Positions 46,413 through 56,284 are shown, counted from the stretch's first letter. The stretch: DNA of 64,000 nucleotides from Flectobacillus longus (GCF_030056705.1 NZ_JASHIC010000033.1:30512-94511); one strand, 5' to 3'. Program-made: numbers and translations. Notes: generated by a model not told the origin, from the letters alone.

Positions 46413-49009
46413 CGTTTTTCAATTTTAATGATGCTCTTGAACTGTTTCTTATAAAGTAGTTCATCAATTTGAGTTTTGGTTATTCTACTTAAAATGCTAC
46501 CTTTTTCTTTTTTTAGTAGAAAATTAGTCAATTCTATTTTAAGTTGAGTTATTACTTCTTTGAAGCTAGAAGCTGTATTTCTAGATTCTTTAATCTTTTC
46601 AGCTTTTGAAATAAATTCTATTTCTTCTTGTTTTTTTGTTTGTCTAATACGTAATTGTAAGATTTTATCTAAATCTTCATTATCTCTTGGAAAATAGTAC
46701 TTTTCCTTGGTAGTGAGCCATCTTTTTACAGTATCGAGACTAACATTCACTTGTAATTTTTCATGAAGAACTTTTGCTGCATCATCGTCATTTAACTTAT
46801 TTCTAAGTTTATAATTATCTCGACTATGTTTAAGCCAGTTTCGCCATTCCCCACTTGCCTGTTGTATTAATCGAATAGGCTCTTTTGCTTCGGGAATTGT
46901 TTCTAAGATTACTGATGAGTTATCAAAAGTTATATTATAATCTATTATCTTATCTGAAACTTTGAGTTCTTCAACTTTTCTTCCAATAATGCTATCATTA
47001 TTTACGGCTTTACAGGCAACTATCTGATTTGTATAAAGATTGATAGAACTATTGTCATCAAATGTAATTTCAAATTTAGTTTCATTTTTTAGTGTACTTT
47101 TGCTAGAGTTACTAGCTTCTTCTAGTTCCTCAAAGTCATCTTCATCTGTATCTATTTTCGCAAATTTATTCTTACCTACTTTTCGATATTCTCCGAAATA
47201 TTTAGCAAAATAATCATGTAGTTTTGATGTATAGTTTTCTAAGTCAGACTCTTCGGTTGTTTCATGTCCCGATTCAATAAGAGCTAAGATTTCTTGGGTA
47301 GCTTTTACAGTCTGTAGGTCAACATCCTCCAAGGTTGCCGTAGGTTCTTCGTAAATTAAATCGTCTACAAAATAACTCCTGTCAGGATGGATCAGGTGCC
47401 TTAACGTTTGTTGTTGTGCAAAAAAAGTAATTTTATTTATTCTATTGGCTTCAATACTATCATAGTAGAGAACCGTGGCTAATCCGTACTGTAACGTTTC
47501 TTCATAAAGCTTATAAATAGCAAGTGGATTCCTCTTCTTAGGGTCATGGTCTAAATGAAGGTGAGTAAAAATAAAATGATTACGTCTTAGATTTCCTTCC
47601 TGATTAAAAAGTCCATTTTCTTCGGGTCTTTTTAAATAAGCTTTCAATTCTTGATGAGTTAGGACTTTTAACCCTTTAGTACCTTCTGTAATCACTTTTA
47701 ATTCCTTTGCACTTTTTCTAGATTTTACAACGATGTATGTTGCTTTAATACTCTTGTTGCGGGATAGATTCTTAATCGTTTCTAGTTTAGGTTTAAGAGT
47801 AATTGATAATTCATGTAATTCGGTTAGAAATGCCTTAAGCTCAGATATATAGGGTAGCGGATTAATATGTGTATTATCTAATAAGGTTTCAAAATCACTA
47901 CTTCCATTATCCAATTTTTCTAAAAACATCGTTAGAGGTGAATTTTCCGTATTAATTAACGGCGGAATCAAAAAGTAAACTAAATATTGGTACATTATTC
48001 CTTTGGCGTATTCTGAATTAGCCCCAGCATTGATAAGTTTTTCAGTAAAAGCATTATACCTACTTACAAATTCAAGAATTTTAGGACTATTAATAGGATG
48101 AAATATTAAACTTTTTTCATTGCTATTTTTCAGATAGAATAATTCTTCTGTTGTCCAATGCCACGAACGAAATTGGTAATCATTTGAGATAGATTGTTCT
48201 CCTAAAAGAATTACTTTTTTGATACGCCCACAACTTTGATGTTCAATGGCTTTTAGGAAGGTATCCTTGTATTTATTCTTACCTAAAAAAATAACTTCCT
48301 CTATTCCGTGGTTTTCAGACCACAGTAAATCTTCAATCGTACTGAAATCATTAATAACTTCAATTAAAGGTTCTACAAGACAGTTAGAATCTTTTTCTAA
48401 GTTATATCTAATTGGAAGTGCCTTTTTCTGAGGTGTAGTATCTATAAATTCTTTAGATACTACAATTACAGTCTTCTTTGTAAATTTTGTTAAAACTTCT
48501 ACGTTGGGGAAAATAGAGAGAAAATCTTCATAATATTTTCTAAAATAAGTTGTTGTGTGACAAGTAAGTGTATTATTGGCATTAAGAATAAACATTTTAT
48601 TAACGTCCGAGATACTACGAAATATAATAGAATTTTTATCTGCTAATCTTATTTTATTACCTTCAACTCCTCGATAGTGATATATTTTATGTTTTTTAGG
48701 ACAATATAATCTATCGTCAATCTCAAATTCTTTTATATCGCTATTACAACTAAGATTCTGAGCATATTTTGAGATTATAGTAGCCCAAAGAATTGACTCA
48801 TAATATCCCGCAATATTGACTTCGCAAGGAATAGATATTTGAAAATTTTGAACATTATCTCTATTTAGTATTTGATGAAGTAGTACGAAATTAATAAGGG
48901 TGATATTATTTACGTTACTCAAAGTAGATGTTGTATCTATCTGATTTAATGCTAAATAATCTTTGATTTTTTTTATTTGATGAGATGTGTAGTTTTCTAA
49001 TGCGCTCAT
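46409..49009 (-). CDS. Large DrmE-like protein, first gene of the DISARM-like operon
   Basis: An 866-residue protein with no signal peptide and no motif I can assign to a catalytic family. Size and position immediately before drmA fit DrmE of class 2 DISARM. An acidic segment (about 595-640, TDEDDFEELEEASNSS) separates an N-terminal alpha/beta part, which looks RecA-like in pattern (IVVSKEF, VIFLGKNK, YIVVKSRKSA) but has no Walker motifs, from a C-terminal part. The latter has WRNWLKHSRDNYKLRN and a helix-turn-helix-like VSLDTVKRWL..YYFPRDNEDL stretch that may bind nucleic acid. It is AT-rich like drmA and drmB. The assignment is by context and weak resemblance. Confidence 0.6.
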   Translation of the reverse strand: MSALENYTSHQIKKIKDYLALNQIDTTSTLSNVNNITLINFVLLHQILNRDNVQNFQISIPCEVNIAGYYESILWATIISKYAQNLSCNSDIKEFEIDDRLYCPKKHKIYHYRGVEGNKIRLADKNSIIFRSISDVNKMFILNANNTLTCHTTTYFRKYYEDFLSIFPNVEVLTKFTKKTVIVVSKEFIDTTPQKKALPIRYNLEKDSNCLVEPLIEVINDFSTIEDLLWSENHGIEEVIFLGKNKYKDTFLKAIEHQSCGRIKKVILLGEQSISNDYQFRSWHWTTEELFYLKNSNEKSLIFHPINSPKILEFVSRYNAFTEKLINAGANSEYAKGIMYQYLVYFLIPPLINTENSPLTMFLEKLDNGSSDFETLLDNTHINPLPYISELKAFLTELHELSITLKPKLETIKNLSRNKSIKATYIVVKSRKSAKELKVITEGTKGLKVLTHQELKAYLKRPEENGLFNQEGNLRRNHFIFTHLHLDHDPKKRNPLAIYKLYEETLQYGLATVLYYDSIEANRINKITFFAQQQTLRHLIHPDRSYFVDDLIYEEPTATLEDVDLQTVKATQEILALIESGHETTEESDLENYTSKLHDYFAKYFGEYRKVGKNKFAKIDTDEDDFEELEEASNSSKSTLKNETKFEITFDDNSSINLYTNQIVACKAVNNDSIIGRKVEELKVSDKIIDYNITFDNSSVILETIPEAKEPIRLIQQASGEWRNWLKHSRDNYKLRNKLNDDDAAKVLHEKLQVNVSLDTVKRWLTTKEKYYFPRDNEDLDKILQLRIRQTKKQEEIEFISKAEKIKESRNTASSFKEVITQLKIELTNFLLKKEKGSILSRITKTQIDELLYKKQFKSIIKIEKR

Positions 49010-49048
49010 GTGTATCTATGTATATGGTAATAAATGTTTAGATATGAA

Positions 49049-49092
49049 AAAAGCTAAGTTCTGCGATTATCCAATCGAAAAACTTAGCTTTT
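49049..49092 (-). terminator. Terminator between the DUF5686 gene and the DISARM-like operon
   Basis: A 12-bp perfect stem (49049-49060 with 49081-49092) with a 20-nt loop. On the minus strand it is followed by a T-run, so it ends the DUF5686 message and means drmE-drmA-drmB need their own promoter within 49010-49048. Confidence 0.75.
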
Positions 49093-49198
49093 AACCGTAT
49101 ATAAATGTATAAAAATACTTTTTTACATATTTTGTTTTTTATACAAGTGATTTGAAAATTACTTAATTGAAGAATATATTAATTCTCAACCTCAAACC

Positions 49199-51829
49199 CT
49201 ACCTACTAAACTTCACTCTCAAAGCTGTTGCGTCGTATTTGCCATTGATAAAATTGCTTACGACTTCTAAGCCAAATATTTTACCAACTCCTGATATTCC
49301 GTAGCCTACTTCTAGGTAGTTGAAGTTTTTGTTGCCCGTGTACAAATAGTTGGCAAATACTGATTCTTTCAAACCGTACAATTTCAAGATATTAATTTTT
49401 GTTAAGAGTAATGATCTAAAATCTTGTTGGGCATGTGCCTCAATATACGAGCCGTTTGTGCTGTAGTTGTAGTAATCTAGATTTCTGAATGAATTAAACA
49501 ATCCGTCTCTTCTAAACAATACTTGATTGCCATTGAAGTGTTTGTAGTCGAGGAAGTAGCTTGGTTTTTTTAAGAAATCACCAGCAGTTACCATCAAACG
49601 AAGGTCGCCTAGTCGATTGAGATTGAATATCTGTTCGTATTCTATTTCGGTATTGTTAAAGTCTCCAGCTTTGCTGAAACCCCATTTACTTCTGATTCTG
49701 AAGTTAGGATTGCGGTAGTTTGAAATAAATTCACGTCCGTTAAATTTACTTGTTTTAGCAAAAGGACGAAGCGTTATTCCTGCGTTGACAAACTGAATAG
49801 AGTGATTGCTCCAAGAAACATTGGCTAACTCGCTACTTACAGGTAAGTTACTTGAAAACTCTCTGTTTTTGTTATCAAAAATAGGCTTTGCATCAGGTGT
49901 GTTTTCCAAAATATGGCGCTCAGCGGTTTCTAAACCAATGATTCCTGTAATTTTTGGAGAAAATTGATGACGAAAATCTATCTGAGCAAAAGTTTTTTCG
50001 TACAACTTCATATAGTTTTGTTCGAATAACAAAGTATAGAAGGCATTCACCAAAGAGGTTATGGGTTGATTTTGATTGTATTGATATACAAACTGACCAC
50101 CTTTAACCGAAATTTGGGTGTAATTATGCACGTAGGTGCCATACAACAATCCTGTTAATTTTTCTCTTCCAAATGAATAGCGCAAGTCTGTGCCAATTTC
50201 CATTCTACTCAAGAGCTTATTACGCTTGATATATTTTAATCCTGATTCCAGATAAAAGCCTTCTACGGTATTGTAATAAAAACCATCAACATTGGAGTTT
50301 GGCATTAATGGAGAAGAATAAATCAAAGTTTTTTGATAGCCATACAAAGGAGTACGTGAGCCATAGTTATAGGTATGTCCAGCAAAAATATGGCTTAATT
50401 TGAATTTTGGCAGGTTTTTAAGAGAGTCCTTTTTAATTTGTCCTTTATTGACTTTATTCAAACTATCAGCTTGTTTGTATCCTACCACTTCATATTCTGT
50501 AAGCGGAACTTGGCGCTCGGTGTTCCAGAAATCATTACTTCGTTTGGTCGAAAGAGAATCAACATCCAGACTATAATCTCGCACAATATTTATGTCTTGA
50601 TTTTGGGCTTTTTTCTCAGCTTTATCTTCTTTTTCTAAATCCTTCAGTACTTTTTTAAGTTGCTTGCGCGTCATCGATTGTTGTTTTAGCGCTAGGTTTT
50701 TATCAACTTTTTGTCCTTTCAATTCTTTAGCCTCCGCTTTATCGATTTTCTCATCAATTACCACGGGTTGTTGATGATACTTAGGATTGATAGTTACATT
50801 ATAATTGCGCACATTGGTAACATATCGTCCTTCGGCTACAATCCCAAAAGCATCGAAATTGAACCCAGAATCCATGTAAACAGGCATCCAAACGTCTTTA
50901 AATGGTGCATAAAGTTGTTTTAAGGTGTAATTGCCATTTTCGTCGTTAAACTTTAAATCAAGACTATGAATGGCCCACGAATCTTCGATAATATTGATGG
51001 TTCCTGAAAATACATCAGAACCCCATGATTTGGGCGTAACTTTTATTTTATTGACTTGTACTCCTCGGTCTTCAAACATACCTTCAAAACTAAACTTGTA
51101 ATACGCCAATGCCGATGGAGATAAAGGCGATACAACGCCTCCAACGTTGGAAACATAGAAGTTGGTTCTGGCAAAAGTGATGATGTTACCACTACTTGAC
51201 TGGATTTGTTTGGGAAAATTACTTCTGCTTGAAACAATTTTCTCTTTTACCGTATTGGGTTGTGAGAAATTAATGTCGTTGATTGACTCAAGAATATAGG
51301 TTTGTCCAATTTTTAGCCCTAATTCTTTTTCCATTTTATTGCCAGCTACTGCCTTCAGGAGCTTAGAAACGGAATTGACCTTTCCCGTTCCTTTTACGTA
51401 GGTTCGAGCATTGTAGTTGCTTACTTCCAAAATATGAAACCTTGCCATCGAAATGGCTTTGCGCATAATAGTATAGGCAGGGTCTTCTGTTTTAGCGGAA
51501 AATTTTACTTCATTGAGACTAATAGATTGTTCCTCTAAGTTTACATTGAGCGTTACGTAATCATTTTGAACATTAACCGTTTTTTCTAAGGATTTATGAC
51601 TTAAATATTGGAAAACCACCGTATATGTTCCACTTGGTAGCGACAATTCATACAAGCCATCTTCGTTGGCCATTGTGCCTTTATTTTGTCCTTTGATAAT
51701 GATAGACGCAAATGAGAGCGACTCGCCTTTGACGTTTTTAATACTTCCTTTAATTCCGCCCTCAGCGAACGTATCATTAGAAAATAAACAGCATAGAATA
51801 AAAGCAATTACGGACTGTAGTAATTTCAT
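49199..51829 (-). CDS. DUF5686 / CarboxypepD_reg outer-membrane protein
   Basis: An 876-residue exported protein with signal peptide (1-22), a CarboxypepD_reg-like beta-sandwich (about 25-100; GSIKNVKGESLSFASIIIKG) and a long DUF5686 region predicted as an outer-membrane beta barrel, ending in a typical aromatic last strand (ATALRVKFSR). A Lys-rich charged linker (about 370-410) sits mid-protein. The family is confined mainly to Bacteroidota and its function is unknown, possibly surface adhesion or export. Monocistronic. Confidence 0.88.
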   Translation of the reverse strand: MKLLQSVIAFILCCLFSNDTFAEGGIKGSIKNVKGESLSFASIIIKGQNKGTMANEDGLYELSLPSGTYTVVFQYLSHKSLEKTVNVQNDYVTLNVNLEEQSISLNEVKFSAKTEDPAYTIMRKAISMARFHILEVSNYNARTYVKGTGKVNSVSKLLKAVAGNKMEKELGLKIGQTYILESINDINFSQPNTVKEKIVSSRSNFPKQIQSSSGNIITFARTNFYVSNVGGVVSPLSPSALAYYKFSFEGMFEDRGVQVNKIKVTPKSWGSDVFSGTINIIEDSWAIHSLDLKFNDENGNYTLKQLYAPFKDVWMPVYMDSGFNFDAFGIVAEGRYVTNVRNYNVTINPKYHQQPVVIDEKIDKAEAKELKGQKVDKNLALKQQSMTRKQLKKVLKDLEKEDKAEKKAQNQDINIVRDYSLDVDSLSTKRSNDFWNTERQVPLTEYEVVGYKQADSLNKVNKGQIKKDSLKNLPKFKLSHIFAGHTYNYGSRTPLYGYQKTLIYSSPLMPNSNVDGFYYNTVEGFYLESGLKYIKRNKLLSRMEIGTDLRYSFGREKLTGLLYGTYVHNYTQISVKGGQFVYQYNQNQPITSLVNAFYTLLFEQNYMKLYEKTFAQIDFRHQFSPKITGIIGLETAERHILENTPDAKPIFDNKNREFSSNLPVSSELANVSWSNHSIQFVNAGITLRPFAKTSKFNGREFISNYRNPNFRIRSKWGFSKAGDFNNTEIEYEQIFNLNRLGDLRLMVTAGDFLKKPSYFLDYKHFNGNQVLFRRDGLFNSFRNLDYYNYSTNGSYIEAHAQQDFRSLLLTKINILKLYGLKESVFANYLYTGNKNFNYLEVGYGISGVGKIFGLEVVSNFINGKYDATALRVKFSR

Positions 51830-51991
51830 ATAGTGAAAAATGGGGTTTGTATCTTCTCTATCAGGCGATCGAGAAGAGTAGGATTGAGGTTGAGTTTATT
51901 GAGAAAAAATAGGGGATTTCTGGACTCTTTGGCAAGATAGTCAGTTATAGGATATAGTGCTTTGTCGTTAACAAAAATTAAGAAAAAGTAT

Positions 51992-52855
51992 CTATGGCTT
52001 CTCAAACACCCATTTCAAGAATGCTGGCATAACCTTTCCCCAAGTTTGAGGGTTATGTTCGCCCCCTTCAACTTGGTGATAATGTGTGTCAGCATTTGCA
52101 TTATATCCCTTTTGATGGAGCTCCTTCATCAAATCCAATGTGTCATCGATGGCGTCGATGATGCCATTATTGTTGCGGTCGTCTTTTTCGTCATTTGTTC
52201 CTGCTTCAAACCAAAATTTGAGCCCAGATTTATAGAAACCTGCTCGAACAAGTTTGTGAATAATACGGTCATGCTCGTCGGTGTATCCCTCTTCTCTTTG
52301 TCGCCACCACAAGGCTCCTGAAAAAACACCAACTTTTGAGAACACATTGGCATGATGCCAAACAATATCAAAAGCGGATAAACCTCCCAATGAAAATCCT
52401 GCCAACACTCTAGCTTCAGGCTCTCTTTTCAAGGAATAATGGTGTTCTAGATAAGGAATGAGTTCGTTGATGACAAAAAGCGTGTAAAGTCCAGCTTTTG
52501 TACCACGGTTTTTGTAATCTGCTTGGGCTGCTGTACCATATTCTAAAATCCTTTCATGATTACAATGAATGCCTACCGTCAGAAAAGGAATAATATGATT
52601 GTTGCCTAAGATGGACTCTACGCTAGCTTGCATACCAAGTACAGGAAAATCTTGCCCATCATTTACCAAAAGCAAAGATAATTTTTGCTGATGTTGTGTA
52701 GGAGTAATGATTGATAAGGTGACAGTTCTTTGAAGATATTGCGAATAAATACTATCGTTTTTATATGTGGTTTGTTGCACTGGTTTAATATTTTTTTGTG
52801 AGTAGCTTAATGAAAAAAAGAGTAATTGTCCTAACAAGGTTAAAGTCAGTTTCAT
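51992..52855 (-). CDS. Secreted esterase (alpha/beta hydrolase, esterase D/Fes-like)
   Basis: A 287-residue protein with a signal peptide (about 1-19) and an esterase-D-type alpha/beta hydrolase fold. Nucleophile Ser155 in GFSLGG, a candidate acid in EAGTNDEKDD and the likely catalytic His in VEGGEHNPQTW. Relatives cleave siderophore esters, feruloyl esters or acyl glycerols. The aspartate-rich DEKDDRNNNGIIDAIDD stretch resembles a calcium-binding loop. It faces away from the amidoligase cluster. Confidence 0.85.
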   Translation of the reverse strand: MKLTLTLLGQLLFFSLSYSQKNIKPVQQTTYKNDSIYSQYLQRTVTLSIITPTQHQQKLSLLLVNDGQDFPVLGMQASVESILGNNHIIPFLTVGIHCNHERILEYGTAAQADYKNRGTKAGLYTLFVINELIPYLEHHYSLKREPEARVLAGFSLGGLSAFDIVWHHANVFSKVGVFSGALWWRQREEGYTDEHDRIIHKLVRAGFYKSGLKFWFEAGTNDEKDDRNNNGIIDAIDDTLDLMKELHQKGYNANADTHYHQVEGGEHNPQTWGKVMPAFLKWVFEKP

Positions 52856-53224
52856 AAAAATAGAGTTTGTTGATTGAAAATAGAAGCTTTTCTTCGAGAA
52901 TGTTCGTCTGAATTTGTATAACTCAAGAATGATTCACCCTAAACATTGGTAAAGTACAAATTTTGTCAATAACCTCGTATTGAGGAACAAAATTTGAGAT
53001 TTTCCTGAAAAATACAGAATCCTTGGAGGAATCTTTGGAGAAACAATAAATTAATGAGTTAATTATTTTGAAAAATTTTGAAAATAAAAAACAATGCCTA
53101 TTTTTAAGAGAAAATCCTCCAAGGAATGCCTGTTTGAGCGTGTCAAAAGCACGATTTTTCCTTTGAAGTACAATTTTTGACCTTTACCTCGAACAGTCCA
53201 AACACTTCAAAACCATTTAACCTT
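52856..53224. other. Divergent intergenic region before the amidoligase cluster
   Basis: About 370 bases that should hold promoters for both flanking genes. A perfect 10-bp inverted repeat (53021-53030 with 53115-53124, TCCTTGG-type arms) with an 84-base spacer lies upstream of the rightward cluster. No TAnnTTTG box was placed with confidence. Confidence 0.4.
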
Positions 53225-53929
53225 ATGCAGGAAAGATATGTCAAGTATTACTCGCATCATTTGGGGGCAGACAATGAAATCTTAATCTACGGGCACTGGG
53301 GCTATCCTGTCATTGTGTTTCCTACCACTATGGGACGTTATTATGAAGCCAAAGATTTTAAGTTAATTGATGCCGCCAAAGATTTAATCAATGACGGAAA
53401 GGTAAAAATCTATTGTCCAGATAGTATCGATAAATACTCGTGGTATGCCAAACACCTTCATCCATCCGAGCGCATTCAAAACCATATTTATTATGATCAA
53501 TACCTTGCTGAAGAGCTGATTCCTGCTATTCAGCGAGAATGTGGCGTAGCCAAAGTGGCCGTCGCAGGCTGTAGTTTTGGAGGGTATCATGCGGCAAATT
53601 TTGCCTTTAGACATCCCGACAAGGTTTCACACCTTTTTACGATGGGAGCTGCCTTTGATATTCGCTCTTTCCTCAGTGGTTTTTACAACGACCAAGTGTA
53701 TTTTAATAATCCTCCCGACTATTTGCCTAATCTACATGATGCAAATTTGTGGCAAATGAATATTGTGCTAGGAACTTGTAACGCAGATTTTTGTAGACCA
53801 GAAACCGAAAGACTATCTGGAATCTTGAGTAGCAAACATGTCGACCATTGGTTAGATGTACGCTGGCATGGTACTCACGATTGGCCCATTTGGAGAGAAA
53901 TGTTTCCAGAATATCTCTCAAGAATTTAA
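53225..53929 (+). CDS. Alpha/beta hydrolase (esterase-like), amidoligase cluster
   Basis: A 234-residue cytoplasmic hydrolase starting at the ATG at 53225; the frame opens at a TTG 48 bases earlier. Nucleophile Ser117 in AGCSFGGYHA, a candidate His in WHGTHDWPIW. It belongs to the esterase-like group often fused to or beside ATP-grasp and GCS2 ligases. It probably hydrolyses or transfers an ester or amide of the cluster's product. No signal peptide, unlike the esterase at 51992. The next gene follows after 63 bases. Confidence 0.82.
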   Translation: MQERYVKYYSHHLGADNEILIYGHWGYPVIVFPTTMGRYYEAKDFKLIDAAKDLINDGKVKIYCPDSIDKYSWYAKHLHPSERIQNHIYYDQYLAEELIPAIQRECGVAKVAVAGCSFGGYHAANFAFRHPDKVSHLFTMGAAFDIRSFLSGFYNDQVYFNNPPDYLPNLHDANLWQMNIVLGTCNADFCRPETERLSGILSSKHVDHWLDVRWHGTHDWPIWREMFPEYLSRI

Positions 53930-53992
53930 TAAGAAATAAGCATAAAAGGGATTTTACAAAGTTCACTCAACAAAAAAAATACGAATAAAACT

Positions 53993-54970
53993 ATGAAGAA
54001 AATCGGTATTTTACATGGAATGGAGAATACTTTTCCTGAAGCATTTGTAGAGCGCGTGAATCAGATTGCGCCAAAGGGAATCGTCGCTGAAAGAGCCTTG
54101 ATTGATAAAGTAGTTCAAGGAGAATCTTCTGGATATGATGTAATTATCGACCGTATTTCGCAAGATGTACCCTATTACAGAGCGATGTTGAAAAATACTG
54201 CCATGGCAGGAACAGCCGTAATCAATAATCCTTTTTGGTGGAGCGCTGATGAGAAGTTTTTTAATAATGCCTTGGCTGTAAATATTGGCGTGCCTGTACC
54301 CAAAACTGTGATTTTGCCTTCCAAAGTTCGTCCAGACGATACTTCAGATACCTCATTCAGAAACCTGAAATTTCCTATGCCTTGGGGCGATATTTTCGAT
54401 TATATCGGTTTCCCAGCTTATATGAAACCACACTCTGGTGGTGGTTGGAAAAACGTGTACAAAGTACGTGATGCCGACGAGCTATTTAATGCTTATGACG
54501 AAACAGGGCAATTGGTGATGCTTTTGCAGGAAGAGATTCTCTTTACTGACTATTTCCGTTGTTACTGTATAGGAGGTAAGGACGTCCGTATTATGCCTTA
54601 CGAACCAAGAAATCCACATCATTTGCGCTACGATGCTCAGTTACCAACAGGGCCAGCAGCCAAGAAACTTTTAGCTACCGTCAAAGACTATGTGTTGGCG
54701 CTGAATCATGCCCTCGGCTATGATTTCAATACCGTAGAATTTGCTGTGCGTGACGGTATTCCTTATGCGATTGACTTCTGTAACCCTGCGCCTGATGCCG
54801 ATGTGAACTCGGTAGGTCAAGAAAACTTTGAATGGGTGGTCGAAACCTCCGCAAAGTTTGCTATTGACCGTGCCAAAAAACATAAGCCAGAAAAAGATAA
54901 TCTTACTTGGGGAACATTTGTTCGTAGCTCCGTGGCAGGGGTAGCTCGCGATAAAATGATGGAAAAATAG
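53993..54970 (+). CDS. ATP-grasp ligase
   Basis: A 325-residue ATP-grasp enzyme. The ATP-binding Lys is probably in FPAYMKPHSGGGWKNVYKV (about 141-159), the adenine-contact strand is VMLLQEEI, and the metal-binding end is FAVRDGIPYAIDFCNPAPDAD. ATP-grasp enzymes activate a carboxylate as acyl-phosphate and couple it to an amine or thiol. The lack of homology to D-Ala-D-Ala ligase or RimK beyond the core leaves the substrate open. Neighbouring amidoligase and amidotransferase genes suggest one pathway. Confidence 0.87.
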   Translation: MKKIGILHGMENTFPEAFVERVNQIAPKGIVAERALIDKVVQGESSGYDVIIDRISQDVPYYRAMLKNTAMAGTAVINNPFWWSADEKFFNNALAVNIGVPVPKTVILPSKVRPDDTSDTSFRNLKFPMPWGDIFDYIGFPAYMKPHSGGGWKNVYKVRDADELFNAYDETGQLVMLLQEEILFTDYFRCYCIGGKDVRIMPYEPRNPHHLRYDAQLPTGPAAKKLLATVKDYVLALNHALGYDFNTVEFAVRDGIPYAIDFCNPAPDADVNSVGQENFEWVVETSAKFAIDRAKKHKPEKDNLTWGTFVRSSVAGVARDKMMEK

Positions 54971-54975
54971 ACCTT

Positions 54976-55012
54976 ATTGAGAACTGTGTTTTGAAACAAC
55001 ATAGTTCTCAAT
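54976..55012 (+). other. Intercistronic hairpin
   Basis: A 15-bp stem with one wobble (54976-54990 with 54998-55012) in the 66-base gap between the ATP-grasp and GCS2 genes. No T-run follows, so it is more likely an mRNA stability or processing element than a terminator. Confidence 0.65.
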
Positions 55013-55036
55013 CAAACCACCCAACCGCAACTAACT

Positions 55037-56140
55037 ATGTCATTATTTACCCTAGGAATTGAAGAAGAATTTCAAACAATAGACCCCGAAACACGAGATT
55101 TGCGTTCGCACATGTCAAAGATTGTGGAAGGGGGTAAAATTAGTTTACAAGAAAGAGTAAAAGCCGAAATGCACCAGGCTGTTGTAGAGGTTGGTACTAA
55201 TATTTGTTACAATATCCAGCAAGCGCGTGATGAGGTAATTTATCTTCGAAAACACATCATTGAGTTAGCCGATGCCCAAAATCTGAAAGTAGCAGCCGCA
55301 GGAACTCACCCTTTTGCTGACTGGCAAGATCAACTTATTACGGATAATCCACGTTATGATGCCCTCATCGACGAAATGCGTGACGTGGCAAGGGGAAATT
55401 TAATTTTTGGTCTACATGTCCATGTTGGTATAGAAAACCGTAATCAAGGTCTAGAAATACTGAATGCTGTTCGTTATTTCTTGCCCCATATATATGCCTT
55501 ATCTACCAATTCGCCTTTTTGGTGTGGACGCAATACAGGCTTCAAATCTTATCGTTCAAAGGTTTTTGACAAGTTTCCACGTACAGGCATTCCTGAGTTT
55601 TTTGCTTCTGCTAGTGAGTATGACGATTATGTCAATTTGTTAGTAAAAACAAATTGTATTGATGATGGCAAAAAAATCTGGTGGGATATTCGCTTACATC
55701 CTTACTTCAATACCATCGAGTTTCGTATTTGCGACATTCCTATGCGTGCTGACGAAACAATATGTTTGGCGGCTTTGATGCAGGCATTGGTCGTTAAGAT
55801 TTATAAATTGTTGAAACAAAATCTCAATTTTAGAAGCTACCGCAAAGTACTGATCAACGAAAATAAATGGCGTGCTGCACGTTATGGTATTCAAGGAAAA
55901 TTGATTGATTTTGGCAAGCAAGAGGAAGTCCCTTATCGAAATCTTTGTGATGAGTTACTCGATTTTGTAGACGATGTGTTAGATGAACTAGGAAGTCGTC
56001 ATGAAGTGGAATATATTCGTACAATTCTGGATAATGGTACAGGTGCCGATCGCCAACTAGCAGTTTTTGAGCAATCAGGAGGAGACTTAAAAAAGGTAGT
56101 GGACTATATCGTTGAGGAAACCAAAGTTGGCGTATTTTAA
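55037..56140 (+). CDS. GCS2/YbdK-type carboxylate-amine ligase
   Basis: A 367-residue member of glutamate-cysteine ligase family 2, which has the glutamine-synthetase fold. Metal and ATP-binding residues are visible in LGIEEEFQ (Glu9-11) and GLHVHVGI (His127, His129), and RLHPYFNTIEFRICD carries the substrate-binding Arg. The family forms gamma-glutamyl or related amide bonds using ATP. Glutathione synthesis is not implied, because no partner gshB gene is present and the neighbours are unusual. Cytoplasmic, length typical. Confidence 0.88.
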   Translation: MSLFTLGIEEEFQTIDPETRDLRSHMSKIVEGGKISLQERVKAEMHQAVVEVGTNICYNIQQARDEVIYLRKHIIELADAQNLKVAAAGTHPFADWQDQLITDNPRYDALIDEMRDVARGNLIFGLHVHVGIENRNQGLEILNAVRYFLPHIYALSTNSPFWCGRNTGFKSYRSKVFDKFPRTGIPEFFASASEYDDYVNLLVKTNCIDDGKKIWWDIRLHPYFNTIEFRICDIPMRADETICLAALMQALVVKIYKLLKQNLNFRSYRKVLINENKWRAARYGIQGKLIDFGKQEEVPYRNLCDELLDFVDDVLDELGSRHEVEYIRTILDNGTGADRQLAVFEQSGGDLKKVVDYIVEETKVGVF

Positions 56141-56234
56141 GATTGTAGAAATACAAAATAATATTTCATGACTGAATATTCTGACTATTTGAAACACAAT
56201 TTCAATAAAGTTTTTGAGAAATAAAGATTAGGTA

Positions 56235-56284
56235 AATGTAAAATTTTAGCCAAAAGAATGACTGAAAATAGCTAATTTTACATT
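56235..56284 (+). other. Intercistronic hairpin with bulge
   Basis: Arms 56235-56250 and 56271-56284 pair apart from a two-base bulge, inside the 245-base gap between the GCS2 and amidotransferase genes. No T-run follows. Confidence 0.5.

Noticed and set aside
40754..49009. Operon considered as a BREX, Zorya or Type I restriction locus
   Set aside because: No PglX/PglZ, motor pair, HsdM/S or nuclease signature. The DUF1998 partner beside a zinc-containing DExH helicase fits DISARM best.
55037..56140. GCS2 protein considered as glutathione biosynthesis gshA
   Set aside because: No gshB partner is in the cluster, and the YbdK-type sequence with amidotransferase and ATP-grasp neighbours points elsewhere.
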